Part shown: in pieces, positions 45,008-54,694 of the stretch
Layout of the letters: every line of letters begins with the position of its first letter
How positions within the stretch are numbered: position 1 is the first letter of the stretch
Assembly: GCF_003478445.1 (NCBI RefSeq)
Contig: NZ_QUET01000002.1
Span: 62,001-126,000 of the forward strand
Length of the DNA: 64,000 bases
Source: Roseburia sp. AM59-24XD
Lineage (GTDB): Bacteria; Bacillota; Clostridia; Lachnospirales; Lachnospiraceae
Reading direction: 5' to 3'
The notes under the pieces: model-generated
Database searches by the model: none
What the model was told of the DNA's origin: nothing
The model's input: only the letters and a program-made list of their open reading frames with translations
Position numbers and translations under genes: made by a program

Positions 45008-46408
45008 TTAGTGTGTCAACTCAGGGTACTTAGTCTCAACTGCCTGATAGAACTGCTCCAGAGCTGAATCGTAGTCAGCATTGCCATCGAAGTAATCCTT
45101 CATAGCGTTCTGGAACTCCTCGTTACATCCCTGATCATAAGATGACAGGTTGCTGAGGTCGATGCTCTCAATACCATCACAGAAGATTGGAAGTGGATTC
45201 TGTCCGCCAAGGATAGAATTCTTGAAGCTCTTATCCTTAGAAAGCTTATCCATTGCAGCCTTGTTGTTAGCGAAATCATTATCCTTCTTAACGATATCAG
45301 TCATGATAGACTCATCTGTTGTCATCTTCTCAATGATGTCCTTAACAAGTGATGAATTATCTGTGCCATTAGCACCACAGATCCATGTACCACCCCAATA
45401 GAAGCTCTGAGGTCCCTTGCAGAGAGCCCAGCCGCCGTCCTTACCAACGGAACCGTCCTTAGCAGCGTTCATAGAGAAGTTGAAGAACCAAGCTGGTCCG
45501 AAGTAAGCGAATACGTTACCGTTCTTCATGAAGCCCTTGCTCCAGTCAGAAGACCACAGCTCATATGTAGATGTCTCTTTGTTATCAACCATTTCCTTAG
45601 ACATGTCAACCCATGTCTTGATGTTCTCATCGATGTTGATCTTGCCATCCTCTACCCACTTAGATGTTACGTTGTTAGAGAATACACGGTATGCATCGTT
45701 TACAGATGCTGTTGCAAGATATCCTTTGTCTTTCAGCTTAGCTGCTGCATCCTTGAATGCATCCCAGTCAGAGAAGATCTCCTGAATCTTATCAGGATCG
45801 TCTGTACCGAATACCTTCTTAGCGATGTCACGACGGTAGATCATACCAGCCGGGCAAGCCTGCCATGAAGATCCCTTAAGAGCTCCCTTAGAATCTCTTA
45901 CGATATCCTGTGTGTACTTGTACTGATTTGAAAGTGAATCCTCAGAAACACCAAGATCATTAACAACGTCTACAGTGTAATCAGAGTTAACATACTTCAG
46001 TGCGTAATCAGCCTCAACGAGGAACATATCAACCTTGTCATCTGCCTTAGCATCTGCCTGGTTCAGAAGTGCCTGATCCAGTGCCTGCTGATAAGCGTTG
46101 TCATCGTTAGCTACCTGAGTCCATTTAACCTTAACATCGCCGATCTGACCTGTCCACTTACCAGTCTTCTTGTATCCCGGATAGTGAGCAATGACACGAT
46201 CTCTGAACTCCTCGTTCCAAACACGGATGTTAAGAACCTTACCACCGTCAGAAACTTCAGCCTTAGAAGCCTTCTCAGATGTTGCTCCGCTTGTTGCACC
46301 ACTTGTTGCTTTGTCCTTTGTTGTGTCATCTGATGATCCGCCACAACCTGTTAACATTGTTGCAGCCATTGCTGTACACAGAAGTACACTCAATACTTTC
46401 TTTCTCAT
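45008..46408 (-). CDS. Sugar ABC transporter substrate-binding lipoprotein
   Basis: 466 residues. Signal peptide with lipobox LTGC, then a low-complexity Ser/Thr/Ala linker (TSGATSGATSE) and a family 1 binding domain (VLNIRVWNEEFRDR, FLVEADYALKYV, SSWQACPAGMIYRRDIAKKVFG, WGGTWICG). It captures an oligosaccharide for the two permeases downstream. The specific sugar is not evident. A LacI-type operator lies in its leader. Confidence 0.93.
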   Translation of the reverse strand: MRKKVLSVLLCTAMAATMLTGCGGSSDDTTKDKATSGATSGATSEKASKAEVSDGGKVLNIRVWNEEFRDRVIAHYPGYKKTGKWTGQIGDVKVKWTQVANDDNAYQQALDQALLNQADAKADDKVDMFLVEADYALKYVNSDYTVDVVNDLGVSEDSLSNQYKYTQDIVRDSKGALKGSSWQACPAGMIYRRDIAKKVFGTDDPDKIQEIFSDWDAFKDAAAKLKDKGYLATASVNDAYRVFSNNVTSKWVEDGKINIDENIKTWVDMSKEMVDNKETSTYELWSSDWSKGFMKNGNVFAYFGPAWFFNFSMNAAKDGSVGKDGGWALCKGPQSFYWGGTWICGANGTDNSSLVKDIIEKMTTDESIMTDIVKKDNDFANNKAAMDKLSKDKSFKNSILGGQNPLPIFCDGIESIDLSNLSSYDQGCNEEFQNAMKDYFDGNADYDSALEQFYQAVETKYPELTH

Positions 46409-46526
46409 AAAAAGCCTCCTCTAAATTAAATTGTTTGCTTTATATTTATGCTGCACCCACAGCAGAAATATCATGGTATCACCATTTTGAAATGTAACCA
46501 TCTTTACGAAAATGATTACGTTGTTT

Positions 46527-46588
46527 AGGAACGTTCCTTCAACTTTTTTCCGTAAGACCAATATAACACATGTTGGCAAATTATACAA
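46527..46588 (-). promoter_or_regulatory. Sugar importer promoter with LacI-type operator
   Basis: TTGTAT (46583-46588) and TATATT (46560-46565) are 17 bases apart. The palindrome AGGAACGTTCCT (46527-46538), with the AACGTT centre typical of LacI-family sites, lies about 15-26 bases into the transcript, a good place for repression. No regulator gene is nearby. Confidence 0.65.
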
Positions 46589-46679
46589 GTATTTTTTTGA
46601 TTTTTTTATTTTGTTTGTCATATTTGACTACATTTTGTGATGGAAGTATGTCCAACACCACATTATATGGACATTTTTT

Positions 46680-46731
46680 GTAAAAAAGAATAGGAAAAGA
46701 CGAAAAAATATTTTTTTCTCGTCTTTTCCTA
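46680..46731 (-). terminator. Strong terminator between NUDIX and sugar importer genes
   Basis: TAGGAAAAGACGA pairs exactly with TCGTCTTTTCCTA (46691-46731), with further A/T pairing inside, then TTCTTTTTTA on the minus strand. The rest of 46589-46850 has no gene. Confidence 0.88.
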
Positions 46732-46850
46732 CAAAATCCCGACGTCACTTTGCCGCTGTTGTTTATTTTCGGCATGAAATCAGTAAAATATCATAAAATC
46801 CCGGTTTTAGTAAACATTTTCGTACAGCAAATCCACGATACGTTTCTATA

Positions 46851-47470
46851 TTATATATGTAAAAACGCGAACGGATCCTCCGGGCTGCTGTTTAAAAACA
46901 TCATAAACAGGTACGCGGCACGCAGAGACACCAGCTCCTCCCTGAGAATCCGCCTTATCTCGTCTTTGTCTGCCAGAAAGACCTCGATATCCTCAGTCGC
47001 CTCCTGCGCTCCCGGGTTCAGAACACCATCCGCATATCCAAACACCGTCACATCGCACTCGTCAGACATTCCCTGGCTCTGTACAAACGGACGCATCAGA
47101 GCATCGCTTCCCTCCCGGTAAAGCGTAAAGTCCAGTCCGGTCTCTTCCTTCATCTCACGGACAGCCGCCTCCGCAGGATCCTCTCCCGCATCCACAAGCC
47201 CCGCCGGAACTTCATATATATAGCCGTTGACCGGGTAGCGGAACTGACGGATCACCACCAGCTTGCCCGGATCCGGACGGTATACCGGATAAATAACGAC
47301 ACCGTCCGCCCGAAGCGTTCCGGTCTCATACATCAGATCTCCGGACTCCCGCCTGGTGGCAATATAATACGGAAAATGAACCCCGTCCCTGCGGACCGCA
47401 TCGATCTCGTACATATTGAGAAATTTATTGTCTGTCTGGCGTTTCAGCCTTCCGCATGTGCTTTTCCCAT
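46851..47470 (-). CDS. NUDIX hydrolase, ADP-ribose pyrophosphatase type; probable one-base deletion near 47448
   Basis: The open frame from 47414 gives 187 residues with the Nudix box GLVDAGEDPAEAAVREMKEETGL-type signature (Glu residues present) and a preceding strand IYEVPAG. In frame upstream, the sequence reads LKRQTDNKFLNMYEIDAV, normal for this family, but with no start. ATG at 47468-47470 followed by GKAHAEG enters that frame if one G is restored at 47448, giving a 206-residue protein. If not, translation starts at 47414. It cleaves ADP-ribose or similar sugars. Confidence 0.85.
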
Positions 47471-47521
47471 GGTGATCTTACTTTCCTTTCTCTTAAGCTT
47501 TCTTGAACCACGCCATAGCGA

Positions 47522-48904
47522 TTACATGCAATACAGATTGATCACACCGAATGTGATCAGCTTATTGCCGGTGTTGTAAGCAAAGCCGCAGTCAATATTA
47601 AAGGAGACTGCCTCTCCGTTGGCATCCTGATCCTTGATCATATACTGATAGATTGTAGAGGTGGAACCGGATGAGATATTCTTTGTGGTATCCGCAGCAT
47701 ATACCGCAAAGCTGAATGCATCGACACAGCTGTCTGCCACAAATTCCGTTGCCATATAATAATCACCGTAATCCTGTTTGAAACGATCCTTCCAGGTTGT
47801 TCCGTCAGAGCTGCTCTGCTGGGTTTTACCTGTGGATGCCATTTCCAGCGCATGGCGCTGTGCACTGCCGGAGGTACTGTCCGTCATTGCCTCCTTGCCT
47901 TTGAAAACACGGAAGACGTTGACAAAATCACGCATTTCAAACTGCATGGCTGTCATGACCGCGTCATCATAGCTGCAGTTCTTCGGTATGATCAGGTTAT
48001 CGAGCTTGGAGTTGAGCGTCTTGTCGAAGATCTGAACGCCGTAAACACCGCCCTTTCCCTGATGGTCGACAAATGCATTGACGTAAGCACTGCCTTTATC
48101 ATACTGATAGCCGGCTTCGTAATCGAAACGGGACATATCGCTGAAGCCGCGTCCCTTCAGAACATCAGCACTGTCCTGCGAAGAAACAAGATCTGCATAG
48201 CAGAAATATGCGGAGATCGTAGTCATTCCCACAACCTTATCGGACCGGAACTGTATTTCCACATAGTTGGTATAATCGCCGGACGGGTTATAAATATAGG
48301 TGCTGTTTCCCTGCGGGGACTTTCCTGTCTTATCCGGTGCTGCGCCCATTACCTTTTCAACCTCTGCACTCGTCATTCCGAGTGTAATGTTGAATTTGCC
48401 AATAGCAAGCGTATTCTCGGCTGCCGTTGTCGGCTTTACATGGTTCGATGTGGTGGTTGCGTTCTGTCCCGGCTTTGCACTCGGGGAAACGGACGGCTTG
48501 CTGCTTGGCTTTGCGGACGCTCCCGGTGCCTGTGTGCTGCCCGGTCTGGCAGTTTCATAAATACTTTCCTGATACTCACCACGCGCTTTGACCGTCACCT
48601 TGCAGACATATCTCTTCTTACCGCACTTTGCCGTGATCTTTGCCGTTCCCTTTTTCTTACCTTTTACGACACCCTTTTTCGTCACGGAAGCCACTTTCTT
48701 CTTAGAGGACTTCCAGGTTACTTTCTTCTTTTTTGTGTTTTTGAGCTTCAGCTTTACCTTCTGCCCGACCTTAATAGTCACCTTTTTCTTATTAAGTTTA
48801 ATTTTGCCTTTGGCGCTGGCACCTCCCGGAACCATCGTTCCTGTAATGAGCAGCGAGATTGCTGCCAACACTGCAACGCCCTGTTTCCATTTTATTTTTC
48901 TCAT
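47522..48904 (-). CDS. Secreted Ig-like (BIG2) and CAP-domain protein, paralogue 1
   Basis: About 460 residues from the ATG with AAAGGAAC upstream. Signal peptide, a Lys-rich BIG2 Ig-like domain (KLNKKKVTIKVGQKVKLKLK, KKVASVTKKGVVKGKKKGTA), a Pro/Ser/Lys linker, a CAP-associated N-terminal domain (IGKFNITLGMTSAEVEKVMG) and a degenerate CAP/SCP domain (RHALEMAST, FAYNTGNKLITFG). The very basic Ig domain may bind cell-wall or teichoic polymers. It lies directly after a close paralogue. Confidence 0.85.
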   Translation of the reverse strand: MRKIKWKQGVAVLAAISLLITGTMVPGGASAKGKIKLNKKKVTIKVGQKVKLKLKNTKKKKVTWKSSKKKVASVTKKGVVKGKKKGTAKITAKCGKKRYVCKVTVKARGEYQESIYETARPGSTQAPGASAKPSSKPSVSPSAKPGQNATTTSNHVKPTTAAENTLAIGKFNITLGMTSAEVEKVMGAAPDKTGKSPQGNSTYIYNPSGDYTNYVEIQFRSDKVVGMTTISAYFCYADLVSSQDSADVLKGRGFSDMSRFDYEAGYQYDKGSAYVNAFVDHQGKGGVYGVQIFDKTLNSKLDNLIIPKNCSYDDAVMTAMQFEMRDFVNVFRVFKGKEAMTDSTSGSAQRHALEMASTGKTQQSSSDGTTWKDRFKQDYGDYYMATEFVADSCVDAFSFAVYAADTTKNISSGSTSTIYQYMIKDQDANGEAVSFNIDCGFAYNTGNKLITFGVINLYCM

Positions 48905-48971
48905 AATCTGTTCCTTTCTTACCCCGTTCAAAGCAGCACGACTTCTACTTTTCGCGATACTGTCTTGAAGC

Positions 48972-50378
48972 CTAATATGCATAAAAATCAAATGCCGAAA
49001 ATGTCAGCTTGCTTCCGCTTGCCGTATTGGCGAATCCACACTCGATGCAGAAATCAACCGCTTCATCCTCATATTCTTCCATCAATATATACTTATAGAA
49101 ATTGGTGGTAGAATCCCGCTCCGCAATCGCATAGGTGACTGCAGAAAACGCATCCGGACTGCCGTATGAAACATACTCGGTCTTCAGGAAGAGCTTCTCT
49201 CCATCGTTGTAATTCTGATCAAACCGCGTCTTCCAACTTACGGAACCTTCGTCCATCACATCACTGTTCTTGCTTGCCATATATTCGCTGTGAGCCTGTG
49301 CCACACCATTGTCTGTGATCTGCATCAGCCCTGCACCGTGGTATGCACGATATGCATTCAGATACAGTGCCGTAAGACGCGCCTGATACTTGTTAATGTC
49401 ATCGGAATATTTGCAGTTTTTCGGATAAAGAAGCGTGTCCATCGATCCCAGACTCTTATCAAAGATCTGTACACCGTATACTGCACCACCTCTCTGGGCA
49501 TCCGTCATGACATTGATATATTCCTGATCGCTTGTCTTTGAATATATCGTGTACTTGTAGGTTTCTACCGCTGTAAAACCGTTCGCTTTCAGTGTAGCAA
49601 TGCTGTTGCCGGCTGCAGCGATGTCTCCGTAGTTAAAATTCTTCGAGATCGTGGATAACTCGACGAGCTTTCCATCCTTGACCTGAAGTTCCACGAGACA
49701 GGAGTAATCATTGCCCGGATTGTATATATACGAAGCGTATCCCTGTGGTGAAATGCCTTCATCCACACATTTGCTCCCCAGAATATTCTGCGCATCCTGA
49801 AATGACATTCCGATCGAAAGAGAGTACTTACCAATCGTTAATGTATTGCCGGAAGGAGCTGCCGTTGGGGCTGTCGTTGGTTCCTTTGTCGGGTTGACCG
49901 GTGCCTTTGTCGGATTTACCGGTGCCTCACTTGCCGGTGCTTTTGTCGGGTTACTTGTCGGATTTACCGGTGTCTTCGTTGGTTCGCCCGTCGGCTTTGC
50001 AGTCGGCACTGTTGTTCCCGGCATTTCTGTTTCATCCGGTTCTACAAAGCTATCCCGCTTCTCCTTCACGATCACCGTACAGGTATAGCTCTTTTTATTA
50101 GACTTTGCCGTGATCTTCGCAGTTCCTGCACTCTTTCCACGGACAATTCCCTTTGCCGATACGGATGCCACCTTCTTTTTGGAGGATTTCCAGATGACTT
50201 TTTTCTTTGCGTTCTTAAGCTTAAGTGTCACCTTTCCTCCGACCTTGATCGTTACTTTCTTCTTATTCAGCCTGATCTTCGCTTTCGCTCCGGCACTGCC
50301 CGGAACGGTAATTCCTGTCAATACCAATGCTGCTGCCGTTAAAACGGCAATGCCCTGTTTCCATTTACGTTTTCTCAT
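48972..50378 (-). CDS. Secreted Ig-like (BIG2) and CAP-domain protein, paralogue 2
   Basis: 468 residues with the same plan as paralogue 1: signal peptide (KQGIAVLTAAALVLTGITVP), BIG2 domain, a longer repeat linker built on PTKAPVNPTKEPT, CAP-associated domain (IGKYSLSIGMSFQDAQNILG) and CAP domain (NAYRAYHGAGLMQ, VAQAHSEYMA, ECGFANTASGSKLTF). The Pro/Thr linker may be glycosylated. The third copy's tail is fused to a glycosyltransferase about 0.6 kb upstream. Confidence 0.86.
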   Translation of the reverse strand: MRKRKWKQGIAVLTAAALVLTGITVPGSAGAKAKIRLNKKKVTIKVGGKVTLKLKNAKKKVIWKSSKKKVASVSAKGIVRGKSAGTAKITAKSNKKSYTCTVIVKEKRDSFVEPDETEMPGTTVPTAKPTGEPTKTPVNPTSNPTKAPASEAPVNPTKAPVNPTKEPTTAPTAAPSGNTLTIGKYSLSIGMSFQDAQNILGSKCVDEGISPQGYASYIYNPGNDYSCLVELQVKDGKLVELSTISKNFNYGDIAAAGNSIATLKANGFTAVETYKYTIYSKTSDQEYINVMTDAQRGGAVYGVQIFDKSLGSMDTLLYPKNCKYSDDINKYQARLTALYLNAYRAYHGAGLMQITDNGVAQAHSEYMASKNSDVMDEGSVSWKTRFDQNYNDGEKLFLKTEYVSYGSPDAFSAVTYAIAERDSTTNFYKYILMEEYEDEAVDFCIECGFANTASGSKLTFSAFDFYAY

Positions 50379-50402
50379 CCTTTTCCCCTTTCTGTATACG
50401 TT

Positions 50403-50891
50403 TTAATCCTGCTCTTTGCGAATGATATCGGCAAATTTTCCTCCGGTCACCTTCAGAAGATCCTCCGGCTTCAGAATAATCTGTTCTCCCAGTCTGCCAC
50501 CGCTGACGATCATTTCCGGCAGATCTGCCGCACTCTCATCAATCACAGTAGGAAACTGCTTCTTCATGCCGATCGGTGTACAGCCGCCGCGGATGTAACC
50601 GGTCACCTTGTTGATATCTTTAACCGGCAGCATTTCCACGCTTTTCTCGCCTACGGCTTTTGCCGCTTTCTTCATATCAACTTCTTTATCCACGGGAAGA
50701 GCAAACACATAATACTGCCTGCTCTTCCCGATCATTACTAATGTTTTAAAGGACATGTCATAGCTCTGTCCAAGCTGGTCCGCAATTGTGACTCCGTCAA
50801 TAAACTCCCCGCATTCGTAGGTATTTAACTGATACGGAATCTTCTGGCGGTCCAGTATGCGCATTGCGTTTGTTTTTACTTCTTTTCCCAT
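50403..50891 (-). CDS. ybaK: Cys-tRNA(Pro) deacylase YbaK/EbsC
   Basis: 162 residues of the YbaK fold: DGVTIADQLGQSYDMSFKTLV, YYVFALPVDKEVDMKKAAKA, GYIRGGCTPIGMKKQFPTVID. It removes cysteine mistakenly loaded on tRNA-Pro. Located between the Ig-like/CAP genes, probably its own unit. Confidence 0.95.
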   Translation of the reverse strand: MGKEVKTNAMRILDRQKIPYQLNTYECGEFIDGVTIADQLGQSYDMSFKTLVMIGKSRQYYVFALPVDKEVDMKKAAKAVGEKSVEMLPVKDINKVTGYIRGGCTPIGMKKQFPTVIDESAADLPEMIVSGGRLGEQIILKPEDLLKVTGGKFADIIRKEQD

Positions 50892-50984
50892 AGATGCCTC
50901 CTGATATCTGTCATTCTGTGATCACGGCGTCAGCCGCTCATTTAAAATTGACTGGGGAATTGCTCCCCCAGTCAAATAATAATC

Positions 50985-53433
50985 CTATAATCCGTAAAAA
51001 TCAAATGCTGTAAATGTCAGCTTGCTTCCACTTGTCGTGTTGGCAAAACCACAGGAGATATACAACTCATAATCATCCGGAATATAGAAGGTGTCTCCAT
51101 TTTTATTTGTCACTTCTTCCATCAATATATACTGATAGAACTTCGTTGTGGATCCCTGTTCGGAGACCGCATAGGTGACTGCCGAAAATGCATCCGGCTG
51201 CCATAGGATACATACTCTGATTTGCACAATGGATCACCATATGCGTCATTAAAACGATCCTTCCAGCTTTCAGAGCCCTCATCCATCACATCGCTGTTGA
51301 CCTTTGCCATATACTCGCTGTGTGACTGAGCAGTCGCATTATCTCCTAAATTCAGAAGACTTTCGATTCCATGATAAGCACGGTATGCATTCAGATACAG
51401 TGCGGAAAGTCGTGCCTGATATTTATTAACTGCATCAGAATAGGTACAATTCTTTGGATACAAAAGTGAATCCATCGAACCAAGTCCCTTATCAAAGATC
51501 TGAACACCGTATGCCTTCTTATCTCTCTGTTTATCTGTCATTACATTGACATATGCATCATCTGTTGTCTGGCTGTAGATCGTGTACTGATAAGTACTCA
51601 TCGACCGGAAACCATTCGATGTCAATGTACTAAAACTGTCGCCGGATGTCAGGATATCTCCGTAACTAAAATTCTTGGAGATCGTGGACATTTCAACCAC
51701 CTTACCATCACGGATCTGTACTTCAATCAGGCAGGAATAATCTCCGCCCGGATTGTAAACATAGGACTGGTTGCCCTGTGGAGATAAGCCCTCATCAACT
51801 GTTCCAACTACCATCACTTCATTGACCTGTGCAAGTGTCATTCCAAGATACAGAGAATACTTACCAACCTTGAGAATTGGTGATTTTACAGGTGCCGGTG
51901 TGACAGTCGGTGTGACCATCGGAGTCACGGTTGGTGCAACAGTTGGAGTTATTCCACCTGCCATGTCGTAATATTTTTTGCGTACGAGCATGCAGGTATC
52001 CGATACTGCTGACACATTATGCATGTAATAAAAATTCCCCCAAAAACCGGAATGGTCATCATTGAGAAGATAAAAATTACAACTTCCCAGATTATAATAT
52101 CCTACCCCTAAGGTGATACCGGCATCCCGGATCACGCCCTTCGGATAACTGACAACCGCACCAACAGCACCTACTTCCTCACGCTGCGCCACGCCCAAAA
52201 GCTCCTCAAGCCAGGACTCCTGCGTGCAGATACAGTCACTGTCCAGAAACAACAGATATTCCCCCTTTGCCTTTGCTGCCGTCTCATTCCATGTCATTTC
52301 TGCCCGGCGTATCAAAATCTCATAATTGGAATATGTGGTCTTTTCTCGTATGCTCTGTTCACACTTCGCACTATCGGCATTCGCATGATCCTCCGACAGA
52401 ATAATCGAAACAAGCGGGCTCCCCTGAACCTGATATTTCACGCGGTAAATGACCGGATAAATCTCTGAACTTTCCACCGATCCGCTGATCCCCATGCGCT
52501 CTAAATGAGACTTCACCGCTTTCTTTCCTGCATCAATACAGTATGTCTTTGCCGAAATATCGGAAGCGACCGACAGTGCATGATTCCTCCAGAAATAAAG
52601 CACCTTCGGAATATGAACGATCTTATTCGCCTTTTCTGTCAGCCTCAGTACGAGATCAAAGTCCTGACTTCCGTCATATTCCGTCCGAAACAGTCCGTCA
52701 ATCTCGTCCATCAGTTTCATGGCAAAGCATGTGATATGACAGATATAATTGTTGGATCTTAAATCATCCGGCGCAAAATCCGTTTTGAAATGATAGCTGT
52801 CCGGTTTATGGAAATCCTTGGAAAAGACTGCCTCATCCGTATAAATGAAATCTGTCCCCTGCTCGTCCACCGCCTTTTTCAATTCGTACAGTGCACATTC
52901 ATGCAGCAGATCATCATGATCAAACAGCACGACATAATCGCCGGACGCCATCGCCAGACATGCATTGGTATTCTCGGAGATACCGCCGTTTTTCTCCAGC
53001 TGTTGATACCGGATACGCTTATCGTTCTGCTGATATTCCTTTACGATCGCTCCAACCTCTGTGTGCTCCTGATCGCTTCCATCCGCCAGGCAAAGCTCCC
53101 AGTCTCCATATGTCTGATTCTGTACAGACTCGATCATTTCCCGCAAAAACTTCTCCGGTGTGTTATATAACGGCACCAGAATACTGAGCAGGTTGCTGTT
53201 TCGTATTGCTGTTCCTTCTGCCTCTGACGCTCCTGTGGAGTGATCTGCAGGCATTTGTAATAGTTCTTCTGGGCAATCTTGTCACGGATTCTTCCATGCA
53301 CCCATTTCATCTGTGCCTTTATTCCATGTTTGCGGATTCCCAGCACAATCGCATAGCATTTTCTTGGAATATAAAACAGCTTGCTTGTCCGCAAATAAAT
53401 ATGAATCTTCGAAAGTTCTTGGTTATTGTTCAT
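50985..53433 (-). CDS. Chimeric gene: truncated family 2 glycosyltransferase joined to the tail of an Ig-like/CAP protein; two one-base deletions
   Basis: N-terminal part (from MNNNQELSKIHIYLRTSK): a GT2 glycosyltransferase with LLSILVPLYNTPEKF, LFDHDDLLHECALYE and TDEAVFSKDF, and a second GT2-like domain with LFLDSDC that stops at KKYYDMAGG. At about 51955 the same frame becomes a Thr/Pro linker (TPTVAPTVTPMVTP) and then the CAP-associated and CAP domains of the neighbouring paralogues. The signal peptide and Ig domain of the CAP protein and the end of the glycosyltransferase are missing. One base is also lost near 53200 (KEQQYE to NSNLLS) and one near 51196 (EYVSYGSPDAF). The join could be a deletion or an assembly artefact. 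Confidence 0.75.
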
Positions 53434-53437
53434 TTCT

Positions 53438-54676
53438 TCACTCCAGTTTCCATTTGGAACTCATATTGCAGATTCCCGTTCTTCCTGTTGTATTCTGTAT
53501 GCAGAAACGTATGGTGTCATGGATCCTGTCAAGCACCTCACCATTTTCATCCAATGCATCCACATCCAGCATAAAATCACCTTCCAGCAGCTCCAGTTTA
53601 TCAAATTCTATGACAAATCTGCTTTTGCCTTGGATCTCCTCCGTGCAGCTTTCCTCGATAAGACTTGTACTGCCGTAATAATGGGTGTCATCCTCCCCGT
53701 AGATCCGCACTGCAAACTCTGCCTTATGAATCTCCTTTGCCGCAGTAAATGTATATTCTACCCTCATATATTCTCCGGTTTGAAACACACTCTCCCGGTT
53801 TCCTTCCCGGTCAAACAGCTCGACTCCGGTAAAAAACAACTTTCCTGAACCGGAACGGATAACTTCCCTGCCGCAAAATGTGTTCTGGTCATTTCCTGAG
53901 CCCGTTTCACCCTTTAACGCCTGCATCCTGCGCTGTGATCTCTTTTCCAGCTCCTTTAGATACTCGGCATGAACCTCCATCGGCTTTCCAATCTTGCTGA
54001 TCTTGCCATGATCGATCCAGATACAGCGGTCACAGATCTGCTCGATCTGTCCGAGTGCATGGGATACGATCACAATTGTAGTTCCTGCATTTTTAATTTC
54101 TTTAAGACGCTTAAAGCATTTCTTCTGAAAGCTCATATCACCAACAGCCAGAATTTCATCGATCAGCAGAATATCTGCTCTGACATTGATGGCAACAGAA
54201 AATCCAAGACGCATATACATTCCTGAGGAATATGTCCGGACCGGATTGTCAATGTACTCATCCAGCTCCGAAAATGCAATAATATCATCGATCTTTTCTT
54301 CGATCTCCTTTTTCGTCATACCAAAAATGGAGGCATTCGTGTATATATTCTCTCGTCCGGTCATGTCCGGATGAAAACCGGCTCCAAGTTCCAACAGACT
54401 GGAAACACGACCGTTTACCTTTACCTTTCCGTCCGTTGGATACATGATCTTGTTGATCAGCTTCAGCGTCGTACTTTTTCCACAGCCGTTACTGCCGATC
54501 AGTCCGACAGCTTCTCCTTTCTTGATGGAAAAACTGATATCGTCCAGCACCCAGTGATCTTCATACTGATTTCGTTTCCAGAACAGCATTTTATCCTTCA
54601 TGCTGTTTCCCTTATCTGCGTATATCTTGAACTTCTTTTTTACATTCACCAGCTCAATTGAATTTTCGTTCTTCAT
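53438..54676 (-). CDS. Polysaccharide export ABC ATPase, Wzt type
   Basis: 412 residues. ATPase domain with Walker A GSNGCGKST, signature YSSGMYMRLGFSVAI, Walker B ILLIDEILAVGD and H-loop IVSHALG; the signature form is typical of Wzt/TagH/RfbE. A C-terminal domain of about 150 residues (FTGVELFDREGNRESVFQTG, VEYTFTAAKEIHKAEFAV) is the Wzt glycan-binding fold that checks polymer end caps. It is followed 4 bases later by the glycosyltransferase. Confidence 0.93.
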   Translation of the reverse strand: MKNENSIELVNVKKKFKIYADKGNSMKDKMLFWKRNQYEDHWVLDDISFSIKKGEAVGLIGSNGCGKSTTLKLINKIMYPTDGKVKVNGRVSSLLELGAGFHPDMTGRENIYTNASIFGMTKKEIEEKIDDIIAFSELDEYIDNPVRTYSSGMYMRLGFSVAINVRADILLIDEILAVGDMSFQKKCFKRLKEIKNAGTTIVIVSHALGQIEQICDRCIWIDHGKISKIGKPMEVHAEYLKELEKRSQRRMQALKGETGSGNDQNTFCGREVIRSGSGKLFFTGVELFDREGNRESVFQTGEYMRVEYTFTAAKEIHKAEFAVRIYGEDDTHYYGSTSLIEESCTEEIQGKSRFVIEFDKLELLEGDFMLDVDALDENGEVLDRIHDTIRFCIQNTTGRTGICNMSSKWKLE

Positions 54677-54694
54677 ATCACCGTCATGCCTTTC

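Noticed and set aside
46683-46740. Small RNA gene at the A/T-rich hairpin
   Set aside because: It is a textbook terminator for the NUDIX gene with no promoter of its own seen.
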